Part shown: positions 56,081-64,000 of the stretch, piece after piece
How positions within the stretch are numbered: the first letter of the stretch is position 1
How the letters are laid out: the number at the start of each line of letters is the position of its first letter
Source: Schistosoma mansoni
Lineage: Eukaryota > Platyhelminthes > Trematoda > Strigeidida > Schistosomatidae
Assembly (NCBI RefSeq): GCF_000237925.1
Contig: NC_031500.1
Span: 17,757,753 to 17,821,752 of the forward strand
Direction of reading: 5' to 3'
DNA length: 64,000 nt
The notes under the pieces: generated by a model
Database searches by the model: none
Told to the model about the DNA's origin: nothing
The model's input: the letters and a program-made list of their open reading frames with translations, nothing else
Position numbers and translations under genes: made by a program

Positions 56081-56321
56081 ATCCAGCATTTCCCGGTTTT
56101 CATTAGCTTTCTAGCTATAATAAATAATGAGAATAAGAAGAGAATTGAGTACAGTGATTTTGTATAATTTATTCAGTCGGAATGAGGTCTGTGCCTTATT
56201 CCAACCAATGATGATTTGATTTTACATAGCAAATATTTTAGCAAATATAACAATGGACTTGAAGATTTTAAACACAAGTGTTTAGAAGATGTGATTGATA
56301 GGCAATCACAGACCTATATTT

Positions 56322-56990
56322 GTGCCCGAAACAAAGTAGGTAGTTTTCTTACGGAGCCACTCCTCGAGCCTTTGACCTAAGGGTCTAACCCATAAGGCAG
56401 TAGAGCAACGTCAGAAGATGCAGTCTCATGGTAGTCGATGACCAACAATAGGTTCATATGTGATTTGTTTCCTTAGAATCCTGGGAAGACAGACTGTACG
56501 ATCCTATGTTAAAAGTCAAAATAAACGCACAGAAAGCCCGCTTAAAGTGTCTGGCGCTTTAACCGGGTTGGTAGGCAAGGAAAGTACACCTAGAGGAGTT
56601 GGAAAACCCTGATTACAAACCAACGGTGCACATGGGCTCCAGTGTGGCGCATAAATATCTGGTGACCCTTTGTACCAATATTTGTGTGTTTAAATAAATA
56701 ATAGATAAATAAGAATCCTGGAGCCCATGTTCATCATTGGTTTGGAATCAAGGTTTTCTAACTCTAATAGATGAATCCTCCGTATCAACCAACCCAATTA
56801 AAGAGCTGAACATTCGCTTTTCTTCCTCTCAATTTCGTGAACAACACTCTCATCGCGAAAAGGCAGTTAGTATGATTTTCCTGGTAGTTGTTTTCCTCAC
56901 TTGGCCATGTGAGAAAATTTTGAGAGAGAGAAAGAGCTGACTCTCTCAACTCTCGAGGATATCAGGACATTTGAAGGCTTCACATAGTTT
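56322..56990 (-). repeat. Family C repeat, minus copy, split by a + copy
   Basis: Minus-strand family C interrupted at 56485-56711 by a short + strand family C. The direct repeat AGAATCCTGG (56475-56484 and 56712-56721) marks the insertion. The inserted copy ends 'taaataaataatagataaat'. Confidence 0.82.
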
Positions 56991-57202
56991 AGGAAACATA
57001 ATACCTAAAAACTAAACTTCTATTAATAAAATATATTTGTTTCAGAAATTCTTTGATTAATTCCTAAATTTCAAAACGAACTCAATTATACTTCATTCCA
57101 CTTAGTGATATTTATTCAACAGATTATGTAATAGAAAATATTACCATTTAGATTCCTGTTCAATATTGTACATTTCAAATTTATTTGATTTATTTAATTT
57201 AG

Positions 57203-57345
57203 GTCGTGGATGTGCACTGTTGTGGAGTCCCATAATAAGACGAAACGGTTGTCCAGTGCTTCCAGGTTTTCCCTGATGGTCTAGCTTCAATTGAATCACG
57301 CTATCAACTATGAAAATACTGAAATCTCCATAAAATACCCTTTCT
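57203..57345 (+). repeat. Family A SINE fragment
   Basis: Hammerhead region and tail only. The core reads TTGTGGA, so it is inactive; the rest (GACGAAACGG) is conserved. Confidence 0.78.
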
Positions 57346-57479
57346 GATATTAATTAATAGTTGAACATTTATTCTTAACAAATTTATTAATCGAATTAAT
57401 TGAGATCAGTTTAGATTGATCATTCATCTTTTATAATAACTCAGAAGATATTGAAATTTCTTCAATTATACAAATAGTA

Positions 57480-58015
57480 TATTATATGATCACTAATGAC
57501 TAGTTTCACGATTAATTTCCTATAGTTGCAATGAGAAGGTGTAACCAGTGAAGATGATCCATATCGGATGGAGATAGGTATGTACCTCAAACAATGGAAG
57601 ATGGTCGTGTAACTTTGTGGATTGGTTTAACTCAGACATTAAACCGTTGGATGTGGTTCTGTAGTCTGGAAATTAACCGTTTGTTATCGAGAGCGAGATT
57701 CCTAGGTTCAAATACTCTTAGTGCAGGATCATAAATGTGAACCGACGAGGAGTGTTATAAACAAAATCACATTAAACGTTACTTGCGAATATGAGGATCC
57801 AACGCTCTTTCGTGGAGGAGGATAAATTCTGGAAATCTAAAATCCGGATATCAACTCCAAATCACTCAAAAAAGGGGCAGTGTTATATCCCATGGAGATT
57901 TACTAAAATGAAACGACAGTCCTCTGCATTCAAGTTTTCTGTGACGGTCTATCTTTGATCGATTCATGAAATCAATTATTAAAACTACTAAAATCTCCAC
58001 AACTCCCCATTCTGA
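57480..58015 (+). repeat. Family A SINE, old copy
   Basis: Leader, decayed head (no B box) and tail ('aaaactactaaaatctccac') can still be followed. It is broken in the middle by about 100 bp of unrelated sequence. Confidence 0.55.
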
Positions 58016-58639
58016 TAATAATAATAATTCATTAATGATTTTCTGTACTCAATCTAGTTAGTTAGATCCTTAAGACATTTTACAAATATTGTCTTCTATA
58101 TATTACATCGTTGATTGAATAGTTACACAATTATAACCAGCTACTACAATCTTCTGTATACTAATGATCATTATGTGCACATTATGACACATTGTCAATA
58201 GAAAGTGCAGAAAATCTACTTGTAAGCTATGTGCAGTAGACTTCAATCATTTCGATGTGAGATAACATTCAATAACAATGTAGAAACGTCAAGTCATATG
58301 TCATATGCTTAATAAGAGAGGCCTGAATATCCTAGGTTCGATCATTGGTGAATATGAACTGCTGAAATAATTAAGCTTCGACCAGATTGCTAGGCGAAAC
58401 GTTGGATCTACTACAAATTCATTCGCTGAGATTTTACAAATACATATTCTTTCTATTCAATGTCTTACACCAACTCGGCACCCAAATACTGTAAAACGAT
58501 TCTCTCTAATTTAGATGAAAGTTCTTATATAAAGCAATCTAATATTTTATGTTTAGAAAGTAAATTCATAATATGACAAATGAAAAGAAAAAATATAAAA
58601 GTAGATGGAGGTGGTCTTGAATACTGTAATGTGAATACT

Positions 58640-59365
58640 ATTACTACTACTTATATGGATATTAGTAGACCACACTACACTCGTCCCCCCCCCTTTAAAG
58701 CATTCGTTCATGCGGTGGTTCTACTCGCCGTGCGCACCTTCTTTTGCTGCAGTCTGTGCCAAGCTCTCCATCAATATGTCGAGTCTGCAGCGCGCCGACA
58801 TCCATCCTGCACCTGGGACGTTCAACACCTGTACCCCTTGTTCTTCCTGAACCATGTACATCCGATATCTGCCCATCATTCGCACGTCTCCCCGATTCTC
58901 TCCGTTGACAGTACCTGCTACAGCCAACGCCGACTCCCCCCCAGAACACTCCACACTACGTCACCTCCCCGCACCAGACTGCCCCAACCACCACCTGTAC
59001 TCCAAGCCCTCAGCGGCATCCGCAGAACAGCACCTTCCCTCCTCTTGGTTGGCATCGACACCAAATGTAGTGAACAGAACACTAATTGGGGACAATCGAA
59101 TGTATTGAACCACAAATTACAGACTATCTCAATAAATTCTGATAACCATACAGCAAACAGTTAATTTGCAAAATAACAAGCAATTGTCGCAATCTTCACT
59201 GGTCCTTCTGTAAATATTAATCCACTTTCTGTGATTTCATTGTTCATACATTTTCGGACCGATTGCGCTTCATTCCTGTTCGTTCCTTATCAGTCTTCTG
59301 CCAAAATACATTCTATGTCTGACCATCACTATATACTACTTTGATGGATATAAGTAGACCACACT
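58640..59365 (+). repeat. GC-rich unit between short direct repeats
   Basis: 'ggatattagtagaccacact' at 58658 recurs as 'ggatataagtagaccacact' at 59344. In between, 58690-59070 is far richer in G+C than anything nearby, with open frames on several frames (194 codons on +). It then joins the repeat shared with 44262-44570. No protein motif is recognisable. It is probably a transposon-borne segment rather than a host gene. Confidence 0.5.
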
Positions 59366-59366
59366 A

Positions 59367-59395
59367 CAGTACTACTACTACTGCTACTACCACTA

Positions 59396-59428
<33 letters not shown>

Positions 59429-59432
59429 ACAA
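59367..59432 (+). repeat. (TAC)n microsatellite
   Basis: About 20 imperfect trinucleotide units, directly behind the repeat ending at 59365. Confidence 0.9.
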
Positions 59433-59832
59433 TAATAATATGTGGGCGAGAATGATAATGATTGGTTGTCTGCTTAGTCAGATATGTAGATAGTCTGATA
59501 GGTATCATATGGATTATATATTACACTATCCTCATTGTTTGTTGATTGATTCATTTGTTGTTGGATTATGTCGAATTTTGGTGTAGAAATAATATTTACG
59601 TTCTAGTCAGGCTAATCAGGTGTTCTTGATCTGAGTTATGTATTAAAGTACTGTAGAATAGTCACCGGGACGAAATCTAATGTAGATATTCGTCTAAGGT
59701 AAATAAACGTCCCACATACGTGTAAACAAGAAAAAGAACTGTTATAACAAGTGATAATCATAATAATAATTATTATAAAGAAACAAGTTTATAAGTGTGA
59801 GAGTGTGTGTAAGATAATGTGAATGTTTCAAA

Positions 59833-60406
59833 TTATTTGCATTTCTTTGAGATACTACTTAAATAGATTTTATGTTTTATAATCCACCATTTCATAAATA
59901 ACATATAATATTTTATAAATGAATTAGGTAAGAAATTAATAAAATAAGCTTGAATAGCATGACCAATATAACCAAATGTTTCTTTTTCAACACCTAACAT
60001 TTGTAATGCACTTTGAACATAGTCTTGGGCATTAGGAATAAAGAAATACATTTTACAATAGCCTATCATCTTGGTAGATACAAACATTGGACATACTGTT
60101 TGTATATGGATACGATCATTTGAGCATTCGTAAGATATAGATCTAGATAATTGAATAACAAATGCCTTTGTTGCAGAATATAATGATAAAAGTGGAAAAG
60201 CTCTATAACCAGAATATGATCCAATATTAATAATAGCCATTCCAGTGGTATGTTGTCTCAACATCTTTGGTAATACTAAATGTGTCATTATGGCAACTGG
60301 TAGATTGTTACAAAAAATGAGATTTTTAATGAAATCGATAGTGATATAATCTGTGGTAGCGTAATAGTCGAATGTAGGAGGACCCATACCAACATTATTG
60401 ACTAAA
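59833..60406 (-). CDS. HSD17B12: HSD17B12/KAR-type dehydrogenase, exon 2, main part
   Basis: Open from the contig end at 60406 to TAA at 59833. Catalytic elements in joined numbering: Ser189 (NIGSYSGY) and Tyr202-x3-Lys206 (SLYSATKAF), then VCPMFVSTKM. The C-terminus ends SSISKKCK, a KKxx-type ER retrieval signal, as expected for this ER-membrane enzyme. 60188-60406 equals 47216-47434 exactly. On the minus strand this piece must come after 47216, so its position here is wrong. Confidence 0.92.
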
Positions 60407-60606
60407 NNNNNNNNNNNNNNNNNNNNNNNNNNNNNNNNNNNNNNNNNNNNNNNNNNNNNNNNNNNNNNNNNNNNNNNNNNNNNNNNNNNNNNNNNNNNNN
60501 NNNNNNNNNNNNNNNNNNNNNNNNNNNNNNNNNNNNNNNNNNNNNNNNNNNNNNNNNNNNNNNNNNNNNNNNNNNNNNNNNNNNNNNNNNNNNNNNNNNN
60601 NNNNNN
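60407..60606. other. Assembly gap (200 N)
   Basis: Exactly 200 N. The left contig end overlaps the contig start at 47216. The right side begins in a family C copy. Confidence 0.99.
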
Positions 60607-61059
60607 GAACCTATTGTTGGTCATCGACTACCATGAGACTGCATCTTCTGACGTTGCTCTACTGCCTTATGGATTAGACCTTTAAGTCAAAGGCTCGAGG
60701 AGTGGCTCCCTAAGAAAACTACCTACTTTGTTTCGGGCACAAATATAGGTCTATGATTGTCTACCAATCACCTCTTCTAAACATTTGTATTTGAAATCTT
60801 CAAGTTCATTGTTATCATTGCTAAAATATTTGCCATGTAAAATCAAATCATCATTGGTTGGAATAAGGCATAGAACTCATTTCGACTGAATAAATTATAC
60901 AAAATCACTGTACTCAATTTTCCTCTTATTCTCATTATTTATTATAGCTAGAAAGCTAATGAAAACTCTCCTCTTATTCTCATAATTTATTATAGCTAGA
61001 AAGCTAATGAAAACCAGGAAATATTGGATGGACGTTTCGTCCCAGTATTGAACTTCTTA

Positions 61060-61400
61060 ATAGTGTCATCAAAAGTTTGTTCTGATATCTGGTTACTCTA
61101 TGTTTGGACGGCTTTCGAGAAGCACAACGGAGCCTCCAGAGTCTCTAAAAATGACGAAGAGTTTCCACCTAATCAGAACCTGATGGAGTTTTTTAGAATA
61201 TCAACGTTGCACTCTACAATTAGACGGTAACATGACTTGCCTCCTTTTGGATTAGCTGAATTATAATGATAATATAGCTTACGCTAAGATCTATGAATAC
61301 CCATGATTTTCTGTACATTTTTTATTTTTTACCTAACAATCACTTCTCCTGCTTCTTCTGTCTTCTTATTTGTGACTGTAGGGGTTCTATACGTTCAAGT
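61060..61400 (-). repeat. LTR-like relic
   Basis: In reverse it resembles 54970-55230 ('gtacagaaaatc', then a related sequence with 'attcagctaatcca' and 'ctctggaggctc'). Probably the same LTR family, strongly diverged. Confidence 0.4.
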
Positions 61401-62689
61401 GCTGTTAGTTGTATGTCATATTTGGCGTTAATCAAGTAGAAGACTTAATACTCTATGAAGACTTTAGTAAATGGCGAAAGTTGTGATCAGTAACTACTTG
61501 TCTTGTTCACTCTCATTTTGTCTAGATAGCTAATTCTCAATCTAATTAACACGATTTAAAGTTTTACTGATGCAATAAATTTTGAGAGATTTTAACTGAT
61601 GGTAAACACAGTTGGTAAATTCTTGGCACTATCAGAAATAGAACACGTTTGGTACGAAGTTACAGGCCCATTTAAGTTTATGATGATTTCATTGAATGAA
61701 AACAGTCGTTGATTCAACTACCAACGTTACTATCATGAAGCCGTTTTCTGATGGATCCAACCAGTTTGATTGATGCTGATTGTATAGTTGTGGTTTGTAG
61801 TGTTATGGTTATCGATGATCGGAGACAAATGACAATGTTCAGATAAGGTTCATTCTGCGTTAAATCCTGAATTTCAAGATCAATAATGTTTATTTTATTC
61901 TCCGAATTCATTATTTCCTCTTGTATCATTTGATCTATACCTGATTGTTTGTTGTTGTTTACGCCTGTTACCCCTCGTCGAGGAGCATAGGCTGCTCACC
62001 AGCATTCTCCATCTAACTCTGTCCTGAGCCTATCTATACCTGATACTTTCCACTAATCTAAGGTTTATCTTGACAAGTTCATCTCAATATGCTTGTATAG
62101 TGCGACAATTTGAACCAAAAAACTGCAATAGGTTTCTGAATCGCGTACACTCCAATTTGTTAGTTAAAGCTTGTGTTGAACTTTACACAACGTGACTTTT
62201 GTCATGTTTGAAACCGTTACGAGTTCACTTAGTCTGCGAACGAAACAAAGAATTGTGACCAGAGACCAATAAGCTATCTATTCTGACGCGTTCCAGACCC
62301 GCTAACTAGATTGAAAAGTTTAAGTTGGAAGTAGGGAATGTATATTCCGTAAGCAGCCAGAAGCACAAGCATTCGCATCAGGAAGAAATCAAACATATAT
62401 ATATACAGCATAAAATTGTCCTTGGGTAGCGTTGCAAAATACCATACTAAAAGATACAACGGACCAATAGCGTTTAACATTTTCCCAAGTGGGAAATCCG
62501 ACTTGAACGTGAAAAGAGCGCTTCTGGAGTGAAAACAAAGAAATTCGAAATTTCAAAATAAAATTACAAAAATAAGTCATTTACCGAGTGAGTTCTGGGG
62601 ATCTAACATCCCCAATAGAGATGATCACCTTTTTAAAATTACTATGTGTCTCTGTTCTATCACTAATTAAACTTATTACTCCTGATCAT
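61401..62689. other. No gene supported
   Basis: AT-rich. 61961-62030 is similar to 1140-1210 ('acgcctgtta', then 'ctccatct/ccaactct'), a short transposon-derived motif. No exon seen. Confidence 0.4.
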
Positions 62690-63240
62690 TGCATCTACCT
62701 TGACGTGGTGGTCGGGATTGCCGATCATGATGAACCAATAGAGCTATACTGGCTGCAACAATCGTTCCTCAAGGTCCTACCATGCCAGACAGGTCGGTGA
62801 AGAGCAGTAAGACTAAAAGCAGCAATCCCAAGGTCCAAAGGCGAAGTCGTACTGCTGACTGTACAGAGGTGTGACGGCAGTAAGGTGTTTCCTTCAGACA
62901 ACCAGAATAACAGCGATGCTACCTTCCAACAAGTAGGGGTGAGGTTAGAAAAGGTCGACCCTAAAAACAAACACCTCAAATTATCCTACGGATATCCGTC
63001 TCCGGCGGTAAGGTCTCAACAAGTACAGAGCTAACACGAAAATTGCTCACAAAAAGGTCGTGTATGACCGACCTCAAGCAGTTGTCCCTTTGGCAATGCG
63101 GTGATGCTCTCAGGTCGCTTGGACCAATTCTAACCTAATTTCTTTTTTAGGTACCTCTAGAAGAATCCTTCCACGGTTTTGACAACCGGGAAGTTATAAC
63201 CACTCTCATACCTCTAACAGCACTCACGATCACTGTATTC
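62690..63240 (+). mobile_element. RTE-1 5' UTR, without its ORF
   Basis: Whole 5' UTR from 'accttgacgtggtggtcggg' to 'gatcactgtattcaca', then unrelated sequence. Third free-standing copy with the same right edge. Confidence 0.8.
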
Positions 63241-63554
63241 ACAAACAATCTCTCTTTTCAATAGCCTTAAACTTATTACAAATTAAGGTGATTTTATTAT
63301 ATATATTGGTAATTAATTATATGTTATTAATTTTTAATGCAATCAAACTGTGAATATGTAATATGTGGTTCGTAACATCATTCGAAAATTGCGTGAAAAA
63401 GCAAACATTGGAAATGACTATAAAGGATTCAAACTACTTATATGTCCGTCATCAGTAGTACACATCATATAAAAAGATAGGACTTAGAATATGCAGTTAA
63501 TCAACCATAAACAACTTTTGAAATATTCATGATTGCCACTAATATCGATTAATA

Positions 63555-63810
63555 ACTCACTGATGACATTAGTGAATGGTTGCTCAATTTCGTGGATTGG
63601 TTGAAGTTAGACATTAACACCGTTAGACGTCGGCCGGCTCTGTGGTCTAGAGGTTAAGTGCTCTGGCGCAAGACTGGTAGGTCCTGGGTTCAAATCTCGC
63701 GAGGCGGGATCGTGGATGCGCACTGCTGAGGAGTCCCATAATAGGACAAAACAGCCATCCAGTGCTTCCAGGATTTCACAGATGATCTAGCTTCAATTGA
63801 CTCGTGATCT
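63555..63810 (+). repeat. Family A SINE, plus copy
   Basis: Full head ('tgtggtctagaggttaagtg', B-box GGTTCAAATC), hammerhead region and tail. Counterpart of 53941-54215. Confidence 0.85.
63714..63769 (+). ncRNA. Hammerhead ribozyme, core mutation
   Basis: CTGAGGA and stem II are intact and stem I GCACTG/CAGTGC is perfect, but the distal core is ACAAAA instead of ACGAAA, removing the catalytic G12. Confidence 0.75.
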
Positions 63811-64000
63811 CAACTCTATGAAGTGATTAATAAATGGCTAAAACCCAGGCTTCTGAAGTTTTCTAAAGCAATCGTTATGTATAAAATTTCCTTTAAACCT
63901 CTTGAAGTCATTACTTAATTAAATTATCATTCAAAGTGTCATATATTGAGACATTAATTGATTGCATATGTGAAACTCATCAGTCAGAACTATAATTACA

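Larger units (their letters stand above)
53758..56455. repeat. Left arm of a large inverted duplication
   Basis: Three blocks match 60607-64000 in reverse: 53758-54220 to 64000-63548, 55638-56085 to 63547-63090, and 56085-56455 to 61030-60607. Identity looks around 90-95%. Between blocks each arm carries sequence the other lacks (54221-55637 here; about 61032-63093 partly in the other arm). Confidence 0.8.
60607..64000. repeat. Right arm of a large inverted duplication
   Basis: Reverse copy of 53758-56455 with an extra ~2 kb (61032-63093). It starts with a family C end (60607-60745). It also contains a 48-bp tandem duplication (60919-60966 and 60967-61014) that is single in the other arm. 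Confidence 0.8.

Noticed and set aside
58360-58415. Hammerhead-like 'ctgaaataattaag' with 'ggcgaaacgttgg'
   Set aside because: The first core half is not CUGANGA and stem II does not pair well; at most a Penelope hammerhead fossil.
58580-59164. 194-codon open frame on the + strand
   Set aside because: It spans a repeat shared with 44.3 kb and a GC-rich island, shows no motif, and overlaps equally open antisense frames. Base composition explains the openness.

Overview
The window looks like nuclear DNA of a blood fluke (Schistosoma or a close relative). It is AT-rich, with small exons in multi-kb introns that are packed with RTE-like and CR1-like LINEs, Penelope-like element remnants and tRNA-headed SINEs that carry hammerhead ribozymes. 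A two-exon cysteine-rich secreted protein resembling the schistosome UPF0506 group points the same way. The species cannot be fixed from the sequence. Nine gaps of exactly 200 N, most beside repeats, mark this as scaffolded short contigs.

Host genes. (1) A possible terminal exon of a + strand gene at 1-99. (2) A minus-strand two-exon gene (4384..4303 and 3315..3116) for a 93-residue signal-peptide protein with two tandem six-cysteine knot motifs. (3) A + strand TCP11-family (TCP11L1-like) gene with eight phase-compatible exons from 11.6 to 36.3 kb; its C-terminal exon or exons are not found. (4) A minus-strand two-exon gene of unknown function (46063..45856 and 41314..41028, 164 residues). 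(5) A minus-strand short-chain dehydrogenase of the HSD17B12/KAR type. Its pieces lie at 49053..48733, 47490..47216 and 60406..59833 in an impossible order. A 219-base exact duplication at the contig ends shows that two contigs have been placed in swapped order.

Repeats. 12.0-15.8 kb is a CR1-like LINE in TCP11 intron 1. 24.5-28.4 kb is an almost full-length RTE LINE in intron 4, with many truncated relatives along the window. A ~500-bp repeat, called family C here, flanks TCP11 exon 4 in inverted orientation. The hammerhead SINE, called family A here, occurs more than 15 times on both strands, and five copies keep the complete catalytic core. Penelope-like GIY-YIG modules lie at 40, 42, 50 and 51 kb, one of them next to a hammerhead of its own type. 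The right end (60607-64000) is an inverted, diverged copy of 53758-56455.

The genes do not form a pathway. What unifies the window is self-cleaving-RNA retroelements living in and between the introns of a few ordinary host genes.
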